Shown in pieces: positions 45,332-58,924 of a DNA stretch of 64,000 nucleotides; within the stretch, counting starts at the first letter, position 1, and each line of letters begins with the position of its first letter. Below the pieces are notes generated by a model that was given only the letters and a program-made list of their open reading frames with translations, was not told the DNA's origin and searched no databases. The translations under genes were made by a program, and so were the position numbers. The stretch is from Pleurodeles waltl (Eukaryota; Chordata; Amphibia; Caudata; Salamandridae), in assembly GCF_031143425.1 (NCBI RefSeq), contig NC_090445.1, forward strand, positions 821,722,817-821,786,816. Reading direction: 5' to 3'.

Positions 45332-45463
45332 GTGGTAGATTCCCATACAACCAGTACTGTATATAAGGGCATCAGGTACTGGATTCCCAAACAGAAAGTA
45401 CTGTATGTAGGGTTGACAGGTAGTGGAATGCCTTACAGCAAGTACTGTATGTAGGGACATCAT
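45332..45463. repeat. Three exact-length 44-bp tandem units
   Basis: Units start at 45332, 45376 and 45420, each ending AGTACTGTAT(G/A)TA.GGG...CA(G/T). All three are exactly 44 bases, with about 70-75% identity. They follow an 11-14 base T run. Located in the putative 3' UTR. Confidence 0.85.
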
Positions 45464-48400
45464 GCATTTGTAAAAACATTTTGCTTATAAGTTGTTTGTT
45501 TATTATTTTGGATTTAGTATGAAAATGAATTCCACTGGGACTTACTGAGATGTTTTATGTGGTTCAGTCCCCTCTACCAGAGAAGAAAAGGAAAATACTA
45601 TCTTGGTGGGCATCTGCGCTGAACAGCGTCTGGTACCAGTGTTCCTCTGCTCTCTGCTCCTTTGTGACTATTTGGGATCTTTGGGTTGGGGAGGGCACCA
45701 CACTAGTGGTAGATCTGGTGGTACCTGGGCTGAACAAAGTTGTAGAAGACCCCATATAAAAATTAATTAAAGAAGTAACCCGAGGTGTGTTCCAGAGCAA
45801 TTAAAGCCTTTTAAGTATAATTGCTCTGCAGAGACATTATTACCGCACGTGGTGTGTGTAGTGAATAGATTAGAAATTGAGAACGAGGGTTGTTGTTTGT
45901 GTTTTTTTTTTTAGAAATACTATATTCTCTGCTGGACAGTATTATTAAATAGAGAAATACATAATTATCTGCTTGATTGCAGTACTAATAAGTAGTGATT
46001 TAGTTATTCTGAATGATATTTCAATTATGCTAATGTATGTCTCCCATGTGGTTTTACCTGTGGCATCCCACCTTAAGGAATTATGCTTCCTTCAGGTGTA
46101 CTAAAGACGACTTTGTACAAAGGCTAAAAGGTAACAACAGGGTTATGCCTTACACTCACTCTTTCCACCCTTGTACTTACATTCTGATTTCTTGCTGGTG
46201 ATGAAGATCCTGTCAGTCCTGTTTGTACCTTAATGAACTTTATTTTCATGATTTTGTGATATCCCAGGTAGTTCCATCACTCAGTGCCAAGGACAACTGA
46301 GAAAATAAATCTTTCACTTTTTGCAGTCCGGTTTCTCCTATCCTTTCAGAACCGTGTCTCATGTTCTCACAGGCTGTGAATCCAGGGCTTCAAAAACTGT
46401 AACAGGTTTGCGATTGATACTCATGTGCAGATGGGAGGGACAGGTACATACTCTGTTAAAGTGCCCAGCGCTGATATTTTCCTTGCTTCATTTCCAATGT
46501 TCTATCTTTGGTGGGCCCCACTTGTATAACGGAATACCCTTATGTCCAAGATTAACTACACACTTGACTTGAACATCTATATGGCTGTTAAAGAAGGCCA
46601 AGGTAGCCAACTTCCCACTTGAGAGATGAAAACTCTGTGAGTCCCAAATTTGGAATTAGTACTTATAGATGGTTGGTGATCTAGTACTGAACAGATTCGA
46701 TTAGTGGACTAGGGCTCCCACATTTTAAACAAAGAATAGATATGCCCCTCTGCCCACCATGGTGACATCTCTACTTTCAGCACTGATCAATGAGGTTTGA
46801 GGAACAAAAATAGAAATCAAGTTGGTATTAATTGTGCCATATTGTGAACCCACTGCTGATCTGGGCGTACTTCTGACAGTTTATTTTTTCGTGGATATCT
46901 ACCAAAAGATCAAAGATACAATCTCTGGGGTCGAGCATTCTGTGGTGCAGCTAAGGACCTGAATGTTAAGGAACCTTTGTAATGGAACAGAAGCAGCCAG
47001 CACATTCTTGCTGGATTATCCCTCATTCTCCGCCAGGAGAAACCAGAGCTGATTCTAAGGACTAGCATATGTGCAGATCCTCAATGAAAGTTACCAGTGA
47101 CTGGCATGCGTCCAGACAGGAATCACTCAACCAGACTGGCCCCTCTGCTGAATGTCCGCTTGCACAGTATGTTAATCTGGAAACACTCTATACAAGAAAT
47201 ACAGGATCAATGGGCAAACATCCAGAGGAATGGATTGAACTCCGTGTAGAACTCTGGTTTGCTGCTGAAATAACAGGACCTGTTATTTACATGTGTCTTT
47301 CTTATTTACCATCTGATATTCTTCATTTGTATCTGCAGAAATTGGTAGCATAATGAATTTTGCTTTTGCATCTTCCCTTCCTTTCACACACCTCAGTCAG
47401 TGGTATGGCCAGTCAGAGTGTTTCCTGCAGTGTTAGGCAGAAGAAGGGCGATATAGTATTCCTATGCAAATTTAAGGCATACTTCAGCAATCTGTATCTG
47501 ATATCAAAAGCTGAGGTGAAATGGGCGTGCTGCAGAGGAGAGACCTTCCTTGTTACTACAGTCTGGTTTCATTTCGACCATTGTCAAAACTGGAATCTTG
47601 GCTAGTGGTATGTTACTGGTAGATCATGAAGGAGAGAGGCTTGTCTTGATGTTTCTAGTGACTGTCCTGAGATTTATTCCATAATGGGGAACCCTGCCAT
47701 TGAAAAGAGCATTTAATCAATGAAGGTGAGAGAGAAGTAATTCCAGACCTCTCAATGAGAGTGCAGCCTGACCCATGATCAGCCAGAGTCCACGTTTCTT
47801 AACGTCGCACGACTGTCCTGGAGGTGGTCAGCTGACAATGACCTTCCACTCAGCAGTTTCTCCGTTTCCTCTCTAGTGAAGCAGTTTTTATAAAAAATAT
47901 CAGACCTACTTCTTCTTAAAATGAAGGTGTATACTTGCGTGGCCATAGAAATCCTTCCCACAGGGATTCATTCAGGCATACTTAGTCAATCAAAGATGAT
48001 ATTTCATGCTGATTTTCAGAGCACTTTAGGTTGATCCCTTAAATGGGGTGTGGATTGACTGTTTATATCAAATGACTGCATTATTTGAAGACACCAAACC
48101 CGCCCTTTTTTTTTATAAAGAGCTTCGTATTTCAGACTAAAACTTTCCTTTACGTGTTCCAGTCTCTTTTCATTGGTTTCCCAGCAGTACTATGAATATT
48201 GGCCTGTGTCACGCACCTCTCACCGTTTTGTGAGGAGCGAGCAGTCATTCAAGTATATCTAGCTGGTGGATTGCTTTATCTAGGCCAAGCAAGAACTATT
48301 TTTTACATAGTGAAGCCAGAGGGGGTGCCCTCTGTCCAAGAAAGTAATGCACTCACATTGTAGTCAGTAATTCATAACCTCCCCAGGCTCTCAAAAGAAG

Positions 48401-51400
48401 ATGATATGGATTTCACGAATAAAATGTGAATGCCACAATGGACGCTTAAATATTAGGGCCTCAAAATCTGTTCAAGCATGAGGTGTTGCAGTTCCAATGG
48501 GTTTCCCATTAGGTTAAATTTACCATGCTGTATGAACACGGGGCTCTGTTAAGGAACGGGGTCTCTAAATCGTGGACACTAGTTGTGCTTCACTTAACAT
48601 GCCTTTCTGTGCCAAGTACATTATTTTTTGTGTGTGAAGAAAATGGGCAAACCAAGACAGGAGTTGAGCACTTAAAACACCATGCAATCCAATCTAAATT
48701 TCACTGATTGCTTCAAGCAGGGTTTAAAAATTGTCACCTTAACCTTGACAAGTTCTTGATGTTTTGGAATGGCTTCATTTTCTCAAATAATATGCACTAA
48801 AAATACATTCTTGACACAGTACCTCTCGATTTGCCTGAGCGCTTAAAACCCCTGCCAAGCCTAATATCTGTACTTCGAATGTGGTTACTGACTATGTTCT
48901 AGGTCTAGAATAAACAAATCTCTTATTCATATACCTGCTCCTAGTAGAACCCACCTCTGTCTTTTTCTATGTTTGCTAATGAGCTCTGGTAATTGGGTTA
49001 CAGTGTCATTTTTCGGCCTAACATCGGCTTGAAATACCCAGTGTGTTAAATGAGCCATGTGCAGATGAACATTTTATAAGATCCTAGAAGAAGAGAGTCA
49101 CAAGCCATACTCATTCGACCTCTTATTCTGCATTTAAAGAAAAGTTTTTGAACCAGGATTTTTTTTTTTTTTTTTGCTTTATTCCCTATGTTATAGGACT
49201 TAGATGCTTAACGTGAAGATATTTAGATCAATGTAAAAAGAGCTGCTTAGTCCTTTTAGTTTCAGACTATGACTTTGAAAAGTATTTACCATTCGATTGC
49301 TTATTATTGGAGAATCCATTGTGTTCTTTAGTAGTCTCTTGTAACACAACAAAGGAAACAGGTATATCGTTGGAGGTTTGAGGGCAATATTAAGTTAATT
49401 TCTCCTCTTGTACTTAGGAAGGTCTGAAACGTAGGCGCTAGTGATGCAACATGGAAAGTAGCCAGTGCATTGGTATTCGCTGACATACATAATATATTTC
49501 CACTTTTTAGCCTTTGTTCAAAGGGTTCTAGCTTCTTCTGCAGGGAAACATAATTCCAAAGGTGTGAAACCATGGACAGAAACACATGAGGTTTGGTAAC
49601 TTGCTCTGATTGTTTCAATAATGATGAAGAAGTTGTTCATTATTTTCAGTTGATGCACTTTAGCAACACGAATGCAACAAAATATTAAGTGCATTATTTG
49701 AAGGTGCAGCACGCACAGTACAAAACAGCACATATTTATAAAAAATAATTTATAATTATTTATACATGTTTTAAAATTATGTTCAAAGGATCTGTTAGAA
49801 AAGGTGCCTTATATTGCCACCTTGGAGGTGCTTCTTTAAGCCATTCCAGGCCTCTCTGTTTTAATCCAATTTGAGCCCTACCTGAGGAAAACAATAAAAA
49901 ATGTGATTGTGCGGAGTACCTTTTGATTTGGTGCCTAGGGAAAGGTACAGAATGTGTTGTTGAGAGATAAAGTGCTGTGTTGTTAAAATACAGTATTTTT
50001 ACAATATGTAAAGCAGCAGTGACCACAATTCTGTTTCCTCAATGTTTGGGTTTACACTGTGTCATTTGCATGTGATATTTAGCATCTGATGCCACAGTGC
50101 TTCTTAGCAAGATAATACGCAATATCAATGCTCAGACGTATTGGTACAGCTGGGTTTGCCATTGTGTGTGCGCGTGTGTGTGTTTGTGTGAATGTTCAGC
50201 AACGTATAAAACGTTGTCCAATCAACAGGGACATCAAAGATACAATGTGCCACAGTTTTAAAGAACTATAAGTGGCTTACATTTAATATATTACTCGAAG
50301 CACTGTATTTGTAAACCAGATCTTCAAGTTACCTTTTACTCAGTTTTGCCACACGTTACACTGTGACATAGACTAATAGCTGGTAAAGAAGATTGAACAT
50401 TACATAATGAGTCAGTCTACCGAAATCAAAAGTACTGTTTTATTAATCCTTAGGTCTTGCAGCAGATGCTAGCTCTTGGGTGAACACTAAAAATGAATGT
50501 TTTAAAGTAAAGTGAGGCCCTCTGGCAGGGAGTGTGAGTACTGCAGCTGGACTGAGCTCATTGAAATTGCATTATCTTTCTAAAAACAAAAACACACAAT
50601 TACTGAAACTGCCTCGAAGTCAAACTGTAATTTAAATTGGACAAAATCTCAAATGTGAATTTAAATTGTGTTTGCTGTTTACTGCAACTTTAATAATAAT
50701 GAGCACTTCTGAGATTGTTATTGAGTTTTTATATAATGCCTGAAATAGTTAATTTGAAAGGTTCTCTTTTTTCAATGTTCAGACTGTTTTGTAAGGGGAA
50801 AAAAATGTATCCAATATGATTTACTAATTTTTACAGTGTCGCTTGACTTATGTGTTTATTTCTTTCAATTGTTCTTGTGCAACTGGTTATAGAAATGTGC
50901 AGGAAGTAACTTTCAGAATTACAATGTCTTGTTTTGCACTGTGCCTTTCATATCATGAATTTAAAATACAGCCTAATTTAGAGTAGAGCATAATGTAGAG
51001 TAATAGTGCACTTAAGGCACTCTAGGCATCAAATTGTTGATATCTTAGTATATATTCACAGTGCAGTAACAAAAGCCCTATGATAACATGTTTGAAACAA
51101 TTATTTTCCAGTCTGTTAAATGTCAGAGCTACATTTTAAACACTTTTTGAAGTTAGCTGCTTTAAAGAAATGTTTGCAAACAAATGAGATACATTAACTT
51201 CAATTGTTAACTTAAATTTCAACTGGGCAGTCATAAATGAGCAATTTGTATCTTTGCAACATAAATGTGTTGTTCAGTTTTCCAACACAATGGGGTTTAC
51301 AGTAGTATTCTTAACCCAGATATCTTGAAGCCACAGTAATCTCTTTGCACCACTGTCAAGTGAGAGTCATATCAACAGTTTATAATAGCTTTAAAAATCT

Positions 51401-52184
51401 TTCATCTCTATGTTGCTGCTTTAAATCTGGCCAATCCGTGGAGGTCAAAAAAGCCTTTATTGACTTCTTGACGCTCTGCCTTTGTGAATGTAAAATTATG
51501 CAATGACCTCAGTTAATTTTCTGGTGGATATGTGTCCTGAGCTTGTTTTCCCACTGCCCATGCTGCATATGTTCTGTTGATATAAGTAGAGTGTAGATAT
51601 ACCAAGTTTAAAGAACTTCCAACCCAATACACTTTCCCTGCAATGTGTTCACACACCATCATGTCTCACCATTGCAAAGGAAGTGAATATAGTTGGCCTC
51701 AGTGCCCTATTCTAGAATGCTCCCTTAATTACACAACCCTTGAGTACTTCACAGAATCCTACTGAAAGGGGCACTAAAGGTAATTGACTACAATGGAGCG
51801 ATGAGTAACAACTCAGTCCTGGGACAAATGTGGTATTATACCTTCGTGTTTTTTGGACACTATTCTAAAAATGCAGTTGCATCCTTTAGCACGGTTAAAG
51901 CAAACTCATCTCAAAATCAGTACAGACGTCCATTGAAAAGACTCATATACTGATTATGTGCATATCTGCTCACCAGCATGCAACATTGATTTTCGCACTG
52001 TCAACATTTTCAGCATATCTAGTTAGTCCCATACAACCAGGCTTCATATATACATGTGCAAAATTGTATAATACTTGATAGGAAAAACAATTCTCAAAAT
52101 GTGCTCCGTTTTTCCAAATCAAAACAGGAGGCTTAAAAAGAAAGAAGCTACTCATGGCTTAATATATAATAAGAACTAGACATT

Positions 52185-52350
52185 GGGCCTTATTTAGACT
52201 TTAGTGGACCGGATGCTTGGTCAAAATACGACAGCTATATGGTCCAACATTTTACAAGTACCACAGTCTATAATGCATTTGTGCTATGTCGGATGAGACA
52301 TCCATCACATTTGTGATGAAGAATTCCATTTGCCAAGCTATTCAGAATTT
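52185..52350 (+). mobile_element. MITE of the GGGCCTGATTTAG family in the putative 3' UTR
   Basis: Begins GGGCCTTATTTAGACTTTAG and ends near TTTGCCAAGCTATTCAG; the inner CATCACATTTGTGATG palindrome and CTATAATGCATTTG are shared with the copies at 5800 and 6947. Termini are worn, so no target duplication can be set. Confidence 0.65.
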
Positions 52351-53245
52351 AACAAATATGCAGAATGGAGACTGTTGTAATTGTACTGTATGAATGACAG
52401 ACACTATTATTTATTTGTGCTAATTGTCATTTATTGAATGCTGACTTCAAACCCAAATTATTAGAATCACTTTTAATTGTCCATATCCAGAATTTATTTC
52501 TACAGTGGGTAGGTGAGTCGACGTTTAAAAACAGCATAATTTTTGTTCTTGGTAAATGGAAAATTAATGCATAATTATGGAAGAAGTAGTCACTACTACA
52601 CTGTGTTTCTTCACTGTACCTTTACATTCTGAATAGTTCAAAATGCGAATAGTTACTTTTAAGAAAGCAAACTCCCCAGCAAAACAGAATGATCATCTTT
52701 TTGTATTTTTTTTTTATATTGACGATGGCATTATATAATTGTTTTATCACTTTCAGTTTTAGTACCGCATGTCTTTATATCATGTATCCCGCTGCTTTCT
52801 CGAGTAAAAATGCTTTTATTGTTCAAAAACACAAGGGAATTTAGAATAGCATAATGAAATATCTACTATTATTATTAAGAGAGTCACACATGTAGTATTT
52901 AATTATGGAACTTTTTTGGTAGTTTATATGTGTTACATATTTTTGTATTCATAATGTGTGCTCTTTTTTATGGTGAATAATCTCTTCATTCCTCTTTAAA
53001 ACCAAAAAAAATACATTGAGAGGATATGTGCAATATTTATGATAAGGAACTAACAGGCCCCTCATCCAGGACTTAAAGTGGTGTGCAGTGTAAATGGCCT
53101 TATTATCTACTAATGCACTCTGAGAAAGAAAGATGTTTCTATACATTAAATCTAAATAGACTGTCAGCTAAGAAATCATGTATCTATCGAACATCTGTGT
53201 ACAAATTTATATTTTTTAATGCTTTGATTTAGTGTGTCTAAGCCA

Positions 53246-53251
53246 AATAAA
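53246..53251 (+). terminator. SH3PXD2A: Candidate poly(A) signal (3' UTR ~9.5 kb)
   Basis: AATAAA in AGCCAAATAAAAACATAATAAAC. The T-rich, TTAATGCTTTGATTTAG-like upstream context fits a real 3' end. Confidence 0.45.
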
Positions 53252-56200
53252 AACATAATAAACAAGGATATCACAACTAGTATAACTTGGTACAAGAATT
53301 ACGCCTTTAGATGTGGCACCAGTTTCCTTTCTGCGCATATTTGTACTAGAGTATTTTAAAACATTTACTTGGGTGAGGGACCTGATTTTTGTAATTGTGT
53401 GTTTGCTACAAAGACATTTGCACTTGACTCTGAAAAATGAGTTTTTAATTGATTATATTTTTCTATATTAAGTAAATCTTTAAATAATTTTTTAACCATA
53501 TAACCTCATTTCCACTAATGGCCAAATACTGTGGGTGTAAAGATGCTACCTGTTTTTAGTTGCATTTTCTTTATGATCCAACCAAACATCAACATTGAGT
53601 TGTGCTTCCACAGTATATACATCATGCTGACCAATTTACTGGGGATTTGCCACACAACATGATGGATAATGTGAGCCTCTAGTACAAAATCCACTGCACA
53701 GAACTTCCATTGCCAGTTACAGGCAAATGGGTTTACACAGAGAACAATGTTCACAGTGGATTCTTAGTAAGTACATATACAGATCCTTTTAGATTTAGAG
53801 TTAGGAATGGTAAGATGGTCTACCAGGCATAAACCTAAATAGACAAGTAAGCACTTGAAATCAGATATAGACCTCATAATTTTAGTAGTGTGATGTTCAA
53901 GTAAAGTATGCCATTTTGGATTGTGTTTGTTATATCAATAGCTATGGCTGCTTTTCTTGAAGCTATCATTTAAATGTTTTGAGACAAAGACTGTAAACAA
54001 CTGCTACCAGGTTAGATTTTGCAATGCTGAACTTCTAATGCCTAGTCCTTCTGTGAAGTGCTAGGAACGACTATGTCTTTGCTATCATACATGAAATGTT
54101 ACTCCTTTAAGAGGTCTGCTCAATTTTACCAGGAAGGGTAAATAGTACAGGGATGGTCCCGCCTGTCTCCTACAAGATTTAATTTTTTCCAGAGTGTGTT
54201 CATTCAAGCAGGGTGTAGTACAAGAGTGCAATTGTTTATAATCTTTGTAAATGGTGAGCTTAATGCTTGCATTTGCAGATTGGTCACAAACAGCACAAGC
54301 CACTACTGTCCTGTGTTGAGACTCCTGTAAGTTAGATACACATGAACATAATTACATGACACACAGAACAAGATCAATATATAAATTAAGAAAATTAATT
54401 GAAATAAAATTAGGAACAGACATGTCCCCCTGTTACTCTTCCAAATTGGGTTTCCTGGGGAAAAGTGCTTATTGTGTTGTATGTCTCTTTTCTGCATTCT
54501 TATTTGAAAATATTTTGCAGCTTGATCAAATACAGCCTTTTTTTTTTTTTTTTTTACAAATGAGACTATGAGCTACAGAGGAGTGCCATTGATTTAAAAC
54601 TATAACCTCCCTTTACAACTGCAAAGAAACTTTGCGAAGACTATGGCAGTGCAGGTCAACACTTCCTTATACATTAGCTTCTGGATGAACACCCATAATT
54701 TAGTTTGAGGTGCATGCAAAATGTATCCCAACTCCGTCGACTGGATGCAGAAAATTACATTTGTAGTCCCTTTTACATTTTACAAACTGAAATATACATT
54801 TAGATAAAAATGCAAAAGGGTGGATTTTTTTTCAACCACGTATAATTTATGCCCTTAAGATGCCACCCCACTTATTGCTTCCAGGAATTCTACACTTTAG
54901 TTGTCTTGTTCTTACTCAAAATGGACGCTAAACTGCAGAACTATTCTTTCTGCAAGATGGTCACTGAAACTATGTGGGACTGTGGTTAACAGAGAAAAAG
55001 GATATTAATAATTCCTTTTAAAGAAGAGATGCTATAATATGAAATCCAAGAAACCGTATAACTATGTGACATTTTCCATTTGCTGAAGCATTATCCATAT
55101 GCGTACCTAATAGGATTGTTTCCTTCTTTTCAGAAGAAAAACTGCTGTGGATTTAATTATAAAAACATTTCTGTCTCCTAGAAACGTGATAACTGCCAAA
55201 CAACTATGCTATGTTTTTGTAAATTACGTTTCCTTACTGGTTATAGAATATTCACAATACAACAACCAAAACTTTTTGAAGAAACCTAGCCCTTTACATC
55301 CCAATATGGCTAACTGAACATGGTGTTTGCAGTCATGTACAGTCAGTAAGGAACATCTGAATATTCCTGATGGTTACTTAAGTTTGAGCATTAATATTTG
55401 CCCTGGAAATAAATGTCTATATGGCCTATATATCACATCTTTCTGGTGATATTTCAATAAGTGTTGCTATGGACGGATTAGTCTTACTAAAGAAGTTCAT
55501 ATTATTGGGTAGAGTTAAAGTTATTAATTTTACCAAATTTACGTGCGCTTCTTTAGGATTATCCTGTTTGTTGCAGTATCCCTTTGTAAGTTTGAGGGTT
55601 GTGCTAAGAGTAAGGTTGTCTTTTCAGTGGTGGTGCTTTCTTGATATGGCAGAAAATGGACAGTGCGTTTGGCTCTAGTTTGTCAGAACAATAATATGCA
55701 AAAAGTTGTGGAAAAGGATTTTTGAATAGACAATGTTCTGCTGCTAACCTCTCTGCATTCAAGCACGCACTTTAAGACTATTTTTCCAGCATTGGAGTTA
55801 AAAGCTGATTAAGAGATAGTTGTAAATTTGATACTCTGCTTGTTTTATTGAGACCTATGATATAAGAAGTTATTGCTGATGGGAGATGAAAGTGTGAGAG
55901 TTCGTTGATGGCAGGAAGCAAGGACAGGTAGGTGTTTTAATGTTTGTTGGGTGCTGGTGAGCAAGGATTTCTTACTTGCTGTTGGCTTTTTGTTGGCGAT
56001 GTATGTGTTATGATGTTTATGCATAATGGGTTCTAAGAATAGGTGAAAAGGGAGGATTGTGAGATTTGTTTTTTTGAAAGGATGAGGCTGGAGCAGACCA
56101 AGTTTGTGTTGAGGCAGGTGAAAAAATATTGACGTAAGCTGAATTTGATTGAAACCACTGCAATTGTAGGAACAACTTAATGTAGCCATTTAAGGTTTTA

Positions 56201-57198
56201 GATTGTTCAACCATTCACCATAAAGCTCTTGGAAAAGCTACAACCAAGTCGCATCCAACCATAGACCAGATCTTTGGCGCCACCTGTCTCAACCAGTCAA
56301 TGCAGGGTTGGTGCACTATATAATCTTACAAGTTCCTGGTCAATAGGTAATAAGACTTTTCTCTTTAGCTTAGCTCAACCTTGCAATGTGCTAGTTCCAG
56401 ATTGTAAGAATGATTGTTGGCAAAATAAGGGCATCTGAACTGTAAGCCTTATGTGAAATAACACTTTGAACACTGAAAGAATAGTTCAAATACTCCATGG
56501 GCAAAAGAATACTTCATGCATGAGCTGTTCACAATTCAGTAAAAAGGAGTGGGAAAACTATATTTTATTTAGAGACATGGTTAATCTTGTTCCTAGCCGT
56601 ATTTGTGCAGTGAGTTACAACTCTGTTGTACTTTGTTTTATGTGCATTTTGGTCAACTGATTCCTCACATAGCCATAGAACAAGTGCTGTGGATCTTGCA
56701 CTCATATTATAATACTCAGTTTTACAGCATCCTTCACCCCACTCAACAATTGCCTGCAAACAAAAGTTTACCAAAATTCTGATAGACAAAAGAGCAAATG
56801 TGTAATAATGCAGGTTTGCAATTATTCCAATAACATTTTTAGTTCAGTGAACCTCTTCTGTATAGTATCTTTGATCATCTTCTTGCTTTTTTATTTCTTG
56901 GACCAAAGGTGGTGCTAATGATCTTAAGTTTTGTGTATTTTTAATATATTTATGTTAAGCCAAAAATGTGTTTTTATTGCATGGATGCCATCTTATCGTG
57001 AAATGGAATTCTGGGTCACAGCTGTGATGTCAAGCTTCACTCTGCAATGTTGATTAAAAACTGACCTGGTTTCTAGTTTATAGGACTCCAGGGGGAAAAT
57101 GCCCTGTGTGTCAATCTCTGTAAACTGTAACATACGGTTTGTGATATGTCTTCTGTACTTTGTTCATGTTTACATTGCAACTTATATTGCCCTAAAAA

Positions 57199-57204
57199 AA
57201 TAAA
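57199..57204 (+). terminator. SH3PXD2A: Candidate distal poly(A) signal (3' UTR ~13.4 kb)
   Basis: AATAAA in CCTAAAAAAATAAATATTTT, followed by AT-rich then a TGACTCGGGTG change of composition. After this point repeats become common again, which suits the end of a transcript. Inference only. Confidence 0.4.
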
Positions 57205-57220
57205 TATTTTGACCATTTTA

Positions 57221-58920
57221 ATATGAAACTTGACTCGGGTGATCTCCTTCTTTAAATATATGTATATATATATATATATTGCGAATTTCCAGAACCTGCT
57301 TAAAAAATGTGGTCTGTATACTGGTCTTCCTTTAGGTATCAACTCTTTTTATAACTCTATTCCCCAGTTTCTAAATGTTTTACAATACCAAAATCGCATC
57401 ATTAAGTTAATTACAATTAGACAGTGGCAGACAAAGATAGATCTCAACGATTATACAGTGCAATACATAAACTTTTTTTTAATAGGTGTTCTCCTACAGA
57501 GATTTTTTCACCTTTTACACATCTTAGGTCAGTCATTATACTTTGATTTGTTGTCTTTCAAAACAGCTGTTCATTAAGTATGCTTTTTATGATTTTGTAT
57601 TACTCTATTATTTGTATAGTGCCGTTTTCCACGATTCTTTCATACTTTGGATGCATTAAACAATATAAATGTTTACATAAGGTTTGCAGAGGCTTAACTA
57701 AGTGTATTTGTGTATTTGCATTTAAGCATATCATCCCACATGAATGCATCCTATCACTACCTGGGCAGTTATACTGCCCCCCCCCCCCCCCCCAGTTTTG
57801 ATGCTGGCCCTAAGGTATGTATGAGTGCAACTGCAGAAGGCTGTGAGACACCATGACGTGCAAGATTTTGCAGAGCTCATGGCAAGCCACATATTAAGAG
57901 CCCTTGAAAAAGTTGAACAACATATCTTCACAAAAGATGATGTAAACTGTGCGAATCCAGGATGATTATTTCATCCTCTATAGTTACATTTGCAGGAGCA
58001 TGGGTGGGTGGAACCTAGAATTTTCCACGGAGAGGAGATTAGCTCCATTCAGAAAGCTTGTAGCAGGGCCTCTGCCTTGCTTGCTGCCTCGCTATATAGT
58101 TTGCTACACCCTCAGAGTACACTTCTGGGTATACTCTACCGGGAGGGAGGAGGGACAAACACTGAATGAGAGAAGGAACAATACCTCAGAGCCATAAGAG
58201 TGTGTGAGTTGAGAATGTTTCCTGATTAAGTATGGATGTACCTGGCCTTCCAGAGGGCTATGGTTGTGCATACCTATGTGTTGCACTACTGTTACTGTGG
58301 TGTAAGTAACTATAGTTCTTCAGTACGGCACCCAGTCTGTGTGTATGTGTGATTCCTGCCCCAGAGACCCGAAAGGAGACTTTACTGTACCTACATACTA
58401 AAATACAGGCACTACACTTATTATTTGATGACAAATTATTTTCCAAGGGAATGATGTACACTGTACCAGGATATGTCTGCCTGCTGTATAGGTTCCATCG
58501 ACTTTATGAGGTATGCCACACATTGGAGTTAGATAGTGCCTATGTTGGTGAACATAGGGCTACATTTGTAGAGTGGGGGTAATTTGTATTTTGAACACTT
58601 AGCAATATCATGGTTTACACCGGCAAGTATACGTCAACATATACTTTGACAAGATAATTCAAATTAAATATTTATTAACTTGAAACACTACACATAAATA
58701 TACCAGTATATTCTGTTCATGATGTCTTGTGAGTTTTTGCTTTAAATTACACTTATTTTAACACTAGTTCCATAAAATCCACGAACAATATTTACAACAG
58801 TACAGAATAGTAATACAGAAATATGTAAACACAATAAAACATGAAAAATGCATGATTGTGTGTTTTCAGTGTTAATATACAACTAAGGGAATATCCTGGG
58901 CATATTTTCACTGAGACACT
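57221..58920 (+). other. Downstream DNA without recognised genes
   Basis: Contains a (TA)n run near 57256-57280, a 17-base C homopolymer at 57777-57793, and otherwise mixed sequence with short open frames. No domain was recognised on either strand. Confidence 0.5.
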
Positions 58921-58924
58921 GGTT

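Larger units (their letters stand above)
43785..57220 (+). other. SH3PXD2A: Putative long 3' UTR of SH3PXD2A
   Basis: No gene-like frame follows the stop, and 13.4 kb of AT-rich sequence is poor in recognisable transposons (one MITE at 52185-52350) compared with the crowded introns. Mammalian SH3PXD2A is known for a multi-kilobase 3' UTR. Candidate poly(A) signals are annotated at 44612, 53246 and 57199; which is used cannot be told from sequence. Short open frames are uninformative. From about 53.3 kb onward the assignment is weaker. Confidence 0.55.

Noticed and set aside
55845..56214. Minus-strand frame of 114 codons
   Set aside because: No recognisable motif, no splice context; most likely chance in AT-rich sequence.
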